DNA of 64,000 nucleotides from Cytospora piceicola. Lineage: Eukaryota; Ascomycota; Sordariomycetes; Diaporthales; Cytosporaceae. Positions 25,601 through 35,928 of this stretch are shown piece by piece. The stretch's first letter is position 1, and each line of letters opens with the position of its first letter. Below the pieces are notes generated by a model, which did no database searches, had not been told where the DNA came from, and saw only the letters and a list, made by a program, of their open reading frames with translations. Location: contig JALQBC010000061.1 of NCBI GenBank assembly GCA_023375675.1, forward strand, positions 98,173 through 162,172, in the 5' to 3' direction. A program made the translations under genes and the position numbers.

Positions 25601-27938
25601 TTGACTGTTCCGGAAAAGAGTTTGACCTCGCCTAGTATCGCTGCCAACAGGAGACTCTTTCCCGACCCGGTCTTGCCGGCGATTATACTGAGCTTTCCCT
25701 CGGGGAATTGGAGCGAAACACCTCTCAGCATTGATCTCGCTTCCGTCTGCTCAGGAGCTTCTTGATCAGGGTCCTCCTTCTTCGGCCAGGCGACCGTCGC
25801 ATTGTCGAAGGTGATGGCTTCGCCCGGAGCTGCCACGGGTGCTTTGTCGGGCTGCATGAAATACTTCTCCAGTCTAACACAGCTCGTCCAGGCCTCCATC
25901 ATATAGACCTGCAAGATCGGCAGCAGAGCCGTAGCCTCATCCAGCTGGTCGAAGAGGCCTAAAGATGCAAAGATGACCGAAGCCTTGACGTTACCGCCTT
26001 GCTCCCAAGCGTACACACTCTGTGCCACACAAGCGAGAAGAAGTGGCCCCATGTTCATGATGATCATCACACCAACCATGAAGAGGGAGGCTTTCCAATA
26101 TTGTGCTAATTCTTCGTTGCGGGACTTGAAAATCATGTTCTCCCAGTGCTCCTCAAGAGCCGAGTACTTGATCTGCCGCATACCCTGCAATGCCTCTGTG
26201 AGCAGGTGAGCCTTGCCGTCGCGATATTTCATGAGACCACTGGGATTGAAGGTTAGTAACGCCCTCATCGTAAGTTGACCAAGTGGCGACTCACAATTGG
26301 ATTTTGGCGTATTTCTTCGACATCCAGGTGTTCAATGGGATGACCAACGCGGCCGATCCAAGACCAGCTACCACTGCTTTCCAACCGAGGAGGGTGACCA
26401 AGAAGCCACCAGCCAGCACAAGCTTGACAAAAGCTAAGGGAAGATAAAAGTTGAAGGAGCAGAACATGGTCACGCGCCCAGAGTCCAGCTTCATGTGGTT
26501 TATGACGGACTGGCGGACCTCGTCCTTGCCCTCCTTGCCCTTTTTACCTGGCTCGTCCTTGCCATTGGTTCCATCCTTACCCTTCGGATCGTCTTTATCA
26601 TCATTTTTCTCTTGAGCCCGGGGAGGTGGCATAGCCGTTTCGTGTTCCTTGAGCGCCTTATCAAAGACTAAAGTCTGTAGTACTGCGCCAAGCGGAATAA
26701 CCAGGCGTGAGTTGGTCCACCAACTCAGCAAGCTACTCACAATGCTGTCGAGGGCGAGACTAAGGCACTTTAACGCTTCATGTTAGTATTTTCCACTTTC
26801 ACTTGCATCAACTGCTTCGTAAACTGCCTCTACGGGAGACTTTTTCACAGAAAAACGTTGCCCGCGAGGCAATCGAGGTTAGGGAACCTCCTTTTCGAGG
26901 TGTTACTTACCAGAGCAAGCGCCCACGCCAAAGTCTTCGAATTCCCCAGCTCTGGCGTCCTGGGCTGTTCGAGGCCAGAAAGAAGGTTGTACATCATATA
27001 CTGCGGGAAGAGCGCCAGAACAGCAGAAATGAGCACGAGGCACCACTGCTGCGCAAGTTGGACCCAGTGGAACTTCAGCAGTCGCCACCAGAGCCTCCCC
27101 TCAGGAGCTCGCGAGGTGAACAGTTTGTGGAGATTTCGAGACCGAGTGAGGTGGTCCAGGCGCGGCAGGTCCTCCATCTCCAGGGGGCGTTCCTTCGATA
27201 GGTCGAAAACGAGGCTATTCCATGAGAAGGATATCATGGAAAGAAGCGAGACTGTGTATTGTTGATCGACAAGGGCACCTTTAGAGTAAACATCCGGCCT
27301 TCGGGGGATGGTTCCGAGGGCGAAGAACGCGGCAACTGCGGAGATGGTTTGCAGAAGCCAAGAAACTCCCTGCGCCAGCTGTTTCGAGTCTCCGGGGGCG
27401 TGGAGGACATATTGAAATCTGCTCCGATAGATCAAAGATGCCAGGATGAGTACCGAGCAGACAAGACCGTAGTTGGCGAGACGGTACTTTGACGTGTAGT
27501 CACCCCTACGGGGCAGGAACGTGCTTTGGAAGAAGACGAGCCCCTGGAACCCTGTCAGTATATCGTTTCAAGTGTATATCCAGATACTGTCAGACTCACC
27601 CAAGCGATCACATCCGCCCACCCACTCAGAAAATCCAGAAAACCCGGACGTGAGACTCCATCTTGATGCAGCACGCCAGCCACGATAGCCGCACCCAAGC
27701 CAAGAGCAGAGCTCAGCCATGCGGCAACGCGAGGCGCCAAGTCTGAATATTCCTGGGTGGACTTCTCCGTAGCCTCACCGTCCTGGTCTTCGTAGAATCC
27801 CGAGACACTCCCGTAGCCGTTAGCCTTGAATAGCCTTGTCCTGGCGACAAAGTGAAAGACGGTTGGAACAGTAAGGGCCGCTACGAGGAGGGCGTCAACT
27901 CCGGCCACCACCGCCTCCACATCCTCACGTCCCGTCAT
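22664..27938 (-). CDS. ABCC-type (MRP-like) ABC transporter
   Basis: Five exons: 27938-27600, 27543-26911, 26767-26295, 26239-24092 and 24029-22664 (introns 56-143 nt), 1652 residues. All four joins keep frame and restore family sequence, for example YAKIQ|FGLMKYRD. Layout: five N-terminal membrane segments (TMD0), a linker, TMD1, NBD1 with GKTGSGKS near residue 668, LSGGQ and ILDD, then TMD2 and NBD2 with GRTGAGKS near 1344, LSQGQ near 1509, IMDEATS and an AHRLST switch. NBD1 has Asp where the catalytic Glu would be, as usual in ABCC proteins. NBD2 has an extra acidic, Thr/Ser-rich stretch of roughly 65 residues between Walker A and the signature. Likely an ATP-driven exporter of conjugates or xenobiotics; the substrate is unknown. 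Confidence 0.95.
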
Positions 27939-28817
27939 TTAGTGCCCAAGATGTCTTGAAGTCCAGCTGCCTGAGATCACTGCCCAAGGTTTCGAAAAGG
28001 TGAGGTTTGCGCCAGTGTGGCGAAGGAAGTGTAGATAAAGCTTAAAGAAGAGCCGTCTCTCGGCGCTGGATAGAACGAAGCGCAATGAGTACTGGTTTTG
28101 AAGCGACAAACTTGTGATATGTGAGTACCCCAGATTTTGTAAGTAAGTGATACGTATCACTGTACAAGTTCAGCTTAAGGGTTGAAAAGAAGTGAAATGT
28201 TGTGTCTTGTTAGGACGTCGGTGAGATTTATTTCTCCCGGTGAGCCTCTGGGGATCTTCCGATTTGGAAGGAGCTGGTGCAGTGCGGCACCGAAACGGCG
28301 AGTCCAGTCCGGACAGCGGGAGAGCCCCACTGTTGCCAACTGTAGGCCCGCCCGGGAACGATAAGCAAGCAAGCCCCTGGCCCCTTGGGTCATCCTCATG
28401 CACACCAACCAACCCTGCCAACCCTGCCAACCCTGCCAACCCTACCAACCAAATCAATCATAATCAAACATTACCTAGATCATTATCAATCATCCATCCT
28501 TCCACCCATCCTGAAGTCTACCAGACACAAATATTATTGTACGAAGATGGGGCAGATTTTCTCTCATGCTATAAAATGAAGCTTTTCATTTCAATGTTTC
28601 AGAGGGCTATCAATCATTATGCTTTTCAAAACTATCAAGGCTGGAACAGCAGCAGACCGGCCCAGATGTTAGGTCCAGACTGCGTATTGGTGAGAACCTC
28701 TCTGGCAGCCTTGCTCATCAAGGTGCTCAAACTACGTTCCCCCTCCTTATTCCTTCCCGTTCCGGGTATCATCATCTACCAGCCTCCTTGCACGCCCGTG
28801 CACAACTCAGACCCCCT
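27939..28817. other. ABC transporter promoter region
   Basis: 0.9 kb between the ABC transporter start and the SDR stop. It holds a 9-bp tandem repeat at about 28410-28445. No gene seen. Confidence 0.5.
28410..28445 (+). repeat. 9-bp tandem repeat AACCCTGCC
   Basis: About four copies of AACCCTGCC, the last changed to AACCCTACC. It lies in the ABC transporter upstream region. Confidence 0.85.
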
Positions 28818-29867
28818 TTAGCCGTTGACAACAACACCGCCGTTGCAGTGAATCGTCTGGCCGCTGATACACGAGGAGTCCTTGCTCGCCAAGAACACCA
28901 CACAAGTCGCGATCTCACTGGGCTGTGCTGGCCGTCCCATAGGGCTTGTGAATTGCTTCTGTGCCTCGTCGTTCATAGTCGCAGGAATAAGAGGAGTCCA
29001 AACGGGCCCTGGGGCAACTGCGTTGACACGGATGCCACGAGACACAAACTGGTTGCTCAGGCCCCGAGTGAAAGAGATGATGGCGCCCTTGGTACTGGTG
29101 TAGTCGAGCAGGTCTGGGCGACCGATGTAGGCGTTGATACTGGCGTTGTTGATGATGGTGGCTCCGCTCTTCATGTGAGGGAGGAGATACTTGGAAAGAT
29201 AGAACATGGGGTGGATATTCACGTTGAAAGTGTGGTGCCATTGCTCACTGTGAGGAAGATGTGTCAGGTCAATGCTCGCCGTTGGCCATGTTCGGGACGA
29301 CTTACTCTGGCAGGTCCTTGATATCTTCAACCATCATCTGGAAGGCAGCGTTGTTGAACAGGATGTCGATCTTGCCATTGAACGTCTTGATGGCCTCCTC
29401 GGCCAGCTTCTTGCAGTTTTCTGGCTTAGAGAGGTCGGTCGCGACGAGGTAGCACTTTTGGCCGCGCTTCTCCACAAGCTTCTTGGTGTCCTGAGCGTCC
29501 TTCTCTTCATCGGGAAGATATGCAATGAGGGAGTCAGCGCCCTCCTCGGCAAAGAGCATTGCTGTTGCTCGGCCAATGCCCGAATCGCCTCCGGTGATGA
29601 CTGCATTCCTGCCCTTCAGCTTGCCCGCTGCCAGGTAGGGTACCTTCTCGCCCTCATCGCCCGGAAGGAAAGTTTGCAGGGCTTCTGGCTCATTGGGCAT
29701 GTCGGCCTCCTTGCCTGGGAACTCCTGGTGGGTCACAGGAATAGTGTGGCCTGTGATTGCAATGGTCAGTCGAGATTCAAACTTGGTGCCGTGCATTGGT
29801 GAACAGCGAAAGATCCATGCAAATATTCGCAGACACGTCACTTACCCTTCTTGAATTGGTCCGCCAT
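28818..29867 (-). CDS. SDR-family oxidoreductase
   Basis: Three exons: 29867-29846 (22 nt), 29750-29306 and 29247-28818, with introns of 95 and 58 nt, 298 residues. Seen: the cofactor motif TGGDSGIGR from residue 60, the NNA motif, INNAS with the catalytic Ser region, and YTSTK as the Tyr-x3-Lys catalytic pair, then VAPGPVWTPL and a C-terminal GQTIHCNGG. An N-terminal extension of about 45 residues (HTIPVTHQEFPG, PGDEGE) before the Rossmann fold is characteristic of the YghA/glucose-dehydrogenase-like stress SDR group. Known: NAD(P)-dependent oxidation or reduction of alcohols or carbonyls. The substrate is not determined. It is divergent from the rhodopsin-like gene. Confidence 0.93.
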
Positions 29868-30120
29868 GTTGTTTGTGTGTCGTTTTGTCCTGTCTTGTTG
29901 ACTGTAAAGTTCTGAGTTTCAAGGTCGACCTTTGGGTGTTTTCGTACGAGTTTGGAAGGTTGGACGGTTTTGATTAGGAGAAGGAGGAAACAAAATCGAA
30001 TTTATCTTGTCTGGCTAACCTCTATTCACATATAGTTGGAAAACATCCGGAGCTGTAGCTCCCCTTGACTTCCTAAGTGACCGTCAATGACATCAGGACG
30101 CCGAGGGCGAATCGGAGCCG

Positions 30121-30126
30121 ACGTCA
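30121..30126 (-). promoter_or_regulatory. TGACGT (CRE/ATF-like) half-site
   Basis: TGACGT on the minus strand, about 255 bases upstream of the SDR start. bZIP factors of the ATF/CREB group bind such sites in fungal stress promoters. The assignment is inferred. Confidence 0.3.
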
Positions 30127-30164
30127 TTCTGCCGTCCTGATTGTCCATCTTTCATTGCTCACGG

Positions 30165-30170
30165 TGACGT
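30165..30170 (+). promoter_or_regulatory. TGACGT (CRE/ATF-like) half-site
   Basis: A second TGACGT, in the opposite orientation, 44 bases from the first. The pairing makes chance slightly less likely but proves nothing. Confidence 0.3.
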
Positions 30171-31244
30171 TAGGAAGCCTTTCCGGTGGCCACTATAATT
30201 GCTGACCTTCTAGAATCATTCGGATACAGTAGAGGGGATCACAGCTCCTCACATATATGCACAATGAGTTTCGGTGGTCAAGTTATGGTGACATCCCTAT
30301 TATAGTGGATTGGCGTACCCAGTACATGACCCGAGCTTGACGACCGAATGGGCAGTGCATAGATATACAACTCCCGCACGCTCAGTCAGGATTCACTCGC
30401 ATTTTTACTTTGAAGCATACTACTTAGGTACTGATAATGTACCGAGCTTGAATTTGATACGGAAGTTTATCAGGGTACATAGAAAAGTAGGTGTGAAGAG
30501 ATCACAGCTCTGCATCTCTCCTTTCCGAGGCCCGCCAGAACTCGAATCCGGGTGGCCCTCGTCCACGACTACATGCTTTAGTATTTCAGTTTCGTCAACA
30601 TCTTCTGAAGTACTTTGACACATGGGATTTTCCCATTGACCAATTTGTCCTCATGTTCCGCTCAATGACAGGTAGCCAGCCCGGTTCGCCCTTCCCCTTT
30701 CCCCCCTCCCAGGCCCGGTATCCTGCTATGAGAGTGCTCTCGGTTTTTGACGTCCAACTCAGGACATCCCAGGCTTTTTGAATGCGAATATAATCATCTT
30801 GGCTCCTTGAAGCCCCCGATTGTACCCTTCTCGCCATGTTGCTGGTCCAGGCCTGTGGCAGTAGTGCTCACATGTGCTGAGCGATCGACATGTGTTAGCC
30901 TTTCGGTAGCTCGTCCGTTAGCTTGACAGGCAAGTCGGCCGGAGGATACTTAGGTTACGAGTGATAAGATGAAGTTCTGAGAGAAACATTCTGGTGTTTG
31001 TAATAAACAGGGTGTTCACTGACACTGGGCGCTTCTTCTTCGACCAGTCTCTTGTGCGCGTGCGTATGAACAGGTCGCCGCGAGTACTGAGGAGTAGCAA
31101 CCTCATATATCTCAACTCGTCGGGGCCCAAGCCAGATTACAATGTCCCAGGTCCGTCAGATCTTGCACGAGATCTTGATTCAGAGCCATACCTCTCTGCC
31201 ATGATAGCAAGTCCTGCCGGAGGACGAAGATATACGAGGTCAAC

Positions 31245-32404
31245 ATGATGATACTACCGGAAGACTATCTTTACAAGGATGCTGTGTCGACGTCCCATAC
31301 CCTAGGAGACCGAGGCCGTACGCTCTTCATTGTGTTCATGGTTATGCTGGTAGTGGCATGGATCACGGTACGACCCTCGAGATCGAGATGAGCCTGAGGT
31401 ACAGATCACTGACGTGTGACAAACAGGCCTTACTTCGAGCATATGTCCGAGTCTTCATGGTGAAAAAAGTCGCAGCAGACGACTGGTGGATGCTTGCGAG
31501 CCTGGTTTGTCACCGTCGAATCCTTTCCAAGCCACGCACAAGAGCCAACTGGATCCTAACCATCCGGGCAGCTCGTATATACGTTCTACAGCGTCTCCGC
31601 ATTGTGGGGAATCATCAACGGAGGGACCGGAAAGCTCACCGAGGTGCTTACCATGGAGGAGATCCAGGAGGGCCTCTTCTCCTGGTACGTCTGCGAGGTC
31701 ATATACGCGCCCACCTCGGCCATGGTGCGGACCTCGGTCGCCATATTCCTCCTCCGCGTCGCCAACGAGCCTATTCACAGGTGGATCATATGGGTCAACC
31801 TCGCTGTCATATACATAATCAGCGCCGTCTTCTTCTTCATCGTCATCTTCCAGTGCAGTCCGCCGAGCTACTTCTACGACCAGGTCAAAGGGCAGCAGGG
31901 GTCCTGCGTGAACCTAAATGTGGTTCCGAATGTGACAATTGCTCATAGCGCCATTGGGGCGGCCTGCGACTTGGTCTTCGCGTCGTTACCTATCGTAATG
32001 ATGTGGAATGTCCAGCTGAATAAGAGGACAAAGGCGGTGATTGCGTTCCTGCTGAGTATGGGCTTCGTGTAAGACTACCACGCTTCCTCCTATACATGCA
32101 CACTTCTTATACTTGATAACTAACGTAAATCAAAAGCGCCGGAATCGCTCTACTAGTGAGGATACCATACGTGAAGAGACTTGCCATCACACCGGAGTTC
32201 CTATACGCGACCGTTCCTGTCGCCACCTGGTCTGTCCTGGAGCCCTCGCTGGGAATTATTGCCGGATGCGTAGCGACGCTGCGACCACTCTTCAAGCATC
32301 TCGGGTTCGGCAGATCAACGACTCAACTGTACGGCGAGGTAACCCCTCTTCACGGTCTCGCAGGAACCAGCGGCAATCACTCGGTGGTGACACCTGAGAC
32401 ATGA
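31245..32404 (+). CDS. Rhodopsin-like (PTH11-type) integral membrane protein
   Basis: Four exons: 31245-31367, 31427-31504, 31572-32068 and 32137-32404 (introns 59, 67 and 68 nt), 321 residues. All joins keep frame: ACG|GTACGA, CTG|GTTTGT, and GT|GTAAGA joined to C GCC. Seen: about seven hydrophobic helices; after helix 1, RAYVRVFMVKKVAADDWWML, which is the Arg-Tyr/Asp-Asp-Trp pattern of the fungal rhodopsin-domain family; then YVCEVIYAPTSAMVRTSVAIFLLR, a Cys-rich extracellular loop, and VRIPYVK before the last helices. Known: the family includes PTH11-like receptors of plant-associated fungi, but most members are uncharacterised. There is no CFEM domain. Ligand unknown. Confidence 0.88.
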
Positions 32405-32795
32405 CGCTGGCAAATCCATGACTTTAGAGACGGGTTGCTCATGTCCGGCACGACCTTGAAACTGAAGAGGTCTGGCACAGCTGCCGGTAATGATATAGGT
32501 GACTGGGAGGTAGAAAACATGCCTTGGGCTCAAGGGAGGATGGAGTTATGCTTGGGACAAACTCATTTGATCTTTTGGCGTATCTTCTACCACACCTATT
32601 TTTCTTTTCAAGTTCTTCTTTCTCCCGTCATAAGAAAACGTGTCCCAAGAAAACATCCATCTATCTCCTAATCAGGCGCCATTCCCGCCTTCTTCTGGTG
32701 CCCCCTGTCCATGGAAGACCATCCTTGATACGTAGTCACACTCCTCCGTCGAAGTGCCCTCAGCGGATATCTTTCGTGATAGTAGAAATCTACCG
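32405..32795. other. Convergent intergenic region
   Basis: The 3' flanks of the rhodopsin-like gene (plus strand) and the first CVNH gene (minus strand) meet here. No gene or strong terminator-like structure seen. Confidence 0.5.
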
Positions 32796-33735
32796 CTAGG
32801 TCGCAGTCGGATAGGGTCCAGAGGTGGAGGAGGTCTGGGTAGACCAAACAGTCCAGGTTGGAATGGCGTGGACTCCAGGAGGACGAGTCAGCTGGGTGGG
32901 ACCATTGAAGTCGAAGCAACCCAGGGAGCCGTGGTTGTTGACCAGAACTTGGTCTGTGGTTGTATCTCTGTCAGTTACTGTATCTAGACGTCCTTCTTCA
33001 GACTGTCTAACGGGAAGTACTTACTCAGATCAAACTCAGATGGGACAAGGGTGGTGCCAGCCTCGTTGTTGCAGCCGCTGCAGGTCAGGTAAAGGTCATC
33101 CCAGCGGGGAGTGAAGAGAGAGACAGTGGAACTGGGCATGACCAGGAAGGTGGTGTTGTAAGGAGTCTCAAGAACATGGCTCCAGGTAACATTGCAGTCA
33201 TCACAGCTGGAGGCGTAGTTTCCGCTTGGAGAAGGTCAGTATCATGGTATATTCACATGATTTAAGGGGTGTTGGCCTTGTAACGAGGCTTCCCAAGGGT
33301 TGATAACTTACCTGGCAGAGGGAACAAGAGTACCGTCGTTGTTTCCAACACAGAGATCGAGGTTGATCCTGAAAAATAGAGTCAGCTATCTCCGTTGTCA
33401 CAAGTCCTAGCAGCGTGTGTGAGTTCTACCAAGTCCAGTCGAAATCCCAGACAGTACGGTTGTCATCTGTAATATTCTGCATTAGAGCCTTCTTGGACCA
33501 AGTGTTTCTAGAGTTACTTACTGTTGCAATAGACGCCCAGGTCGGTCTGGTTGAGCAGGTAGGTGTTGAGGGCACAACTCTGGTTGAAGGGGACAGCAGT
33601 CTGGGTTGGAAGGGCAAGAGTGCTTCCTGCGGCGTTGCCACCAACGCCAGAAGGCTGTCCGGTGACGGTCTTGGGCATGACTGCAGCCAGAGCTCCAATG
33701 CCCAGGATGGTGCGGAAGATCATGTTGGTCATCAT
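32796..33735 (-). CDS. Secreted cyanovirin-N-homology (CVNH) protein, two-repeat
   Basis: Five exons: 33735-33522, 33466-33430, 33368-33312, 33224-33025 and 32953-32796 (introns 55, 61, 87 and 71 nt), 221 residues. Seen: a signal peptide (residues 1 to about 26), then two CVNH-like repeats. The first runs FNQSC, LGVYC, WINLDLC, VGNNDGTLV; the second runs NYASSC, LYLTC, VLVNNHGSLGC. Mature Cys count is eight, and there are several Asn-x-Ser/Thr sites. A short Pro/Thr/Ser tail follows. Known: CVNH domains bind high-mannose glycans in characterised members. Inferred: a secreted glycan-binding protein. The small exons and frame-consistent joins make the model credible, though exon 5 is the least certain. 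Confidence 0.75.
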
Positions 33736-34620
33736 GGTGGGTTGTTGGTTGGTAGGTAGATGTCTGGATTGAAGATGCAGAACGAAGGTTAGGGGTTTTG
33801 GGAGAAGAATGTTAAGAGGCTGGCAAGAATGTCTGTTCAATGTTCAAGGAGAACCACCTCCAGACAGGTCACGGTAAATAGCACAAAATACGCGTACGCG
33901 TTCTGTTAAGGGGACAACAAGACTGCCTTGATGTACCTGGGTGACAAGCTCGCTTGCCCTCTTGTAGAAGACTTCATTCCCTATGTCTTCTCCGTGTCCT
34001 TACACTGTGACTTCTTGAATACTACTTGCATATGGCATGACCTTGGAAACTCATTAGTGATACATCCTTTCAAACTATAATCCGGGACTTAAGTATCAAT
34101 ATACTGCAGGTCCTCACCTAGAAATGAAGCTCGAGTATTCTGGAAATACTCGCATGTTACACACACTCGCATGTTGCACACTTGAAGATCAGTAGAACAT
34201 CCAAAGACTTAGGTGCACTACATGTATCTCACTCAGGTGGGCCTTAACAATTTAATAGTTTCCCCTGGGTGGAAGTATTTAGCCAACATCACGGAGATAT
34301 AGAAAACACATAAACAGCATTCAACACCTACTCCAAAGGACATCATGTCAAGTAAGTCAACGTGTGGATTTAGACCTATCTCTTGAAGAAGGTGACCTTG
34401 GTAAACTCAACGCATAACCCAGGGTGCCGTTATCGGTATTCCCCTCAAAACCGTAGGGTATTTTCTCAAGGCAACCAGCCTTGCCGTAACTCCAGTCCAA
34501 CCCGTGCAACAGAGTGACCCAGACAAGGCGAATCCCCCACTCTCAGAGCAGCATCCACCATCCTGAGACATGAAAAAGGAAACACCATCGTCGTAGAGTC
34601 GGGTGCCGGCGAGGACGAGC
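33736..34620. other. Region between the two CVNH genes
   Basis: Promoter of the first CVNH gene and 3' flank of the second. It is AT-richer than the genes. No gene seen. Confidence 0.5.
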
Positions 34621-35264
34621 CTAACAGGCGAGGTGGCCGTTGTTGTTTCCGACGTAGGAGTTGAGGGCGAAGACGTTGAAGACGTCGCCGCTGCCGTGGT
34701 TGCAGGGACCGCTGCAGCCTTGCGAACCAGAAGTGTTAGACGCGGGCTTCCAGGATGAGAAGGTGATGTGAGAGAGGAGAGGGGAAGGGGGGGACATACC
34801 GAAGTTATTGCCAAAGTCAAAGTTACCAGTGTGGGTGTTGGAGCAGGAGCTGACCACGCTCGTGAAGCCGCTATCATCGGGTGGCCAGTTAGTTATGCTG
34901 AAAGAAGTCGAAGCTTTCTGTGATTTGAACAGGTCACTGAAGTAGATCAGGAGGGGGAACTTACCTGGCAGGGGGGTAGGTGAAGCCACAAGTCTCAGCA
35001 GACCAGCTATGGAGAATTCAGTAAAGTACACTCTGACAAGTTTCTCGTTGTCATTACTTACCCGAAGCACTTGTTGAGATCGACTTCAGAGAAGTAGTTC
35101 TTGCCTTGGTGGCCACACCAGGCACTCAGCATCACGGAGCCCCCATAGGGGGAGGGAAGGCCATCCAGGGCAAAGCTGGTGCAGGACTTGAGCATGCCGT
35201 TGGAGGCAGAGCCCAGACCGGCGAGGCCAGTGACGACGAGAGCGGTGATGGTAGTGAACTTCAT
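34621..35264 (-). CDS. Secreted cyanovirin-N-homology (CVNH) protein, short
   Basis: Four exons: 35264-35062, 35006-34965, 34870-34800 and 34718-34621 (introns 55, 94 and 81 nt), 137 residues. Seen: a signal peptide ending near residue 20 (GLGSA), then MLKSC, VMLSAWC, YFSEVDLNKC, SSC, NTHTGNFDF, and a C-terminal ALNSYVGNNNGHLAC, the ladder of Cys and NNxG turns seen in CVNH domains. Eight Cys follow the signal peptide. It is a diverged relative of the upstream neighbour, in the same orientation, and has about one domain's length. Inferred: a secreted lectin-like protein acting at the cell wall or outside the cell. Confidence 0.78.
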
Positions 35265-35928
35265 GTTGAATGATTTGCTGTTGGTATTGCTTGGGTGTGT
35301 TGTAGTGCTGTAATGTCTTCTGACAGGTGGTGAGATTGTGGGAGTGGTAAGTGTGGTGGAAAGAAAGACAGGAGGTTGAAGGAAGGAGGACCGTCGAGGT
35401 AGCTGGGATTAGATGTAGAAGGTCTACAACGTTATCGATAGCTTCGTCTGATCTAGTTAACGGAAGGAGCCTAAGATTCAATAAGTAGGAAGTAAATAGG
35501 TGTCTAGGTACGTACCTAAGTATTCTAAAGATCAGAAGTATCAGGCTTGGGGGGCGGGGGGATAAGGGGTTGAGGTCGAAGGTTCTAACCCGTAACTTAA
35601 TGGTTATCCTCCTATATCTGCATATATGTCTGTACAGGCAGCAGCATCTTTATAGTCTGTTTGCATGATGCCAATGATCCATGAAGGTCCTCATAGAAAG
35701 GGATAAAGTACAATATGTTAAGTTCTTACACATATGCTCATGCTTTGTGACAGGAGCAACCCAACCTAATGATCCTCAGTGTCCTTGGCTTTTGAACATT
35801 TCAACATCAATTGATTGATTAATTACTCTTCCTACTGCCGACAGAGGTGATAGTACAAACAACTCATACTTTTCAAAGTTGACGGTCAAAGCCTGCCTGG
35901 CAGCAAAAGTCACGTGGTGGTGGTACCC
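35265..35928. other. Intergenic region
   Basis: Promoter of the short CVNH gene and 3' flank of the DNA glycosylase. It includes a TCTAGGTACGTACCTAAG stretch near 35502, related to the dispersed palindrome. No gene seen. Confidence 0.5.

Larger units (their letters stand above)
29868..31244. other. Divergent promoter region, SDR / rhodopsin-like gene
   Basis: 1.4 kb between two genes transcribed away from each other. Two TGACGT half-sites lie nearer the SDR gene. A short minus-strand frame from 30837 has no recognisable homology and is not called. Confidence 0.5.

Noticed and set aside
30540..30570. A stretch resembling a tRNA B-box (CTCGAATCCGG)
   Set aside because: No matching A-box, acceptor stem or anticodon arm at the right distance.
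30595..30837. A short minus-strand frame with a DDYIRIQKAWDVL segment that faintly recalls a J-domain end
   Set aside because: No HPD motif or helix I-II region; 80 codons in a promoter region. Too weak to support.
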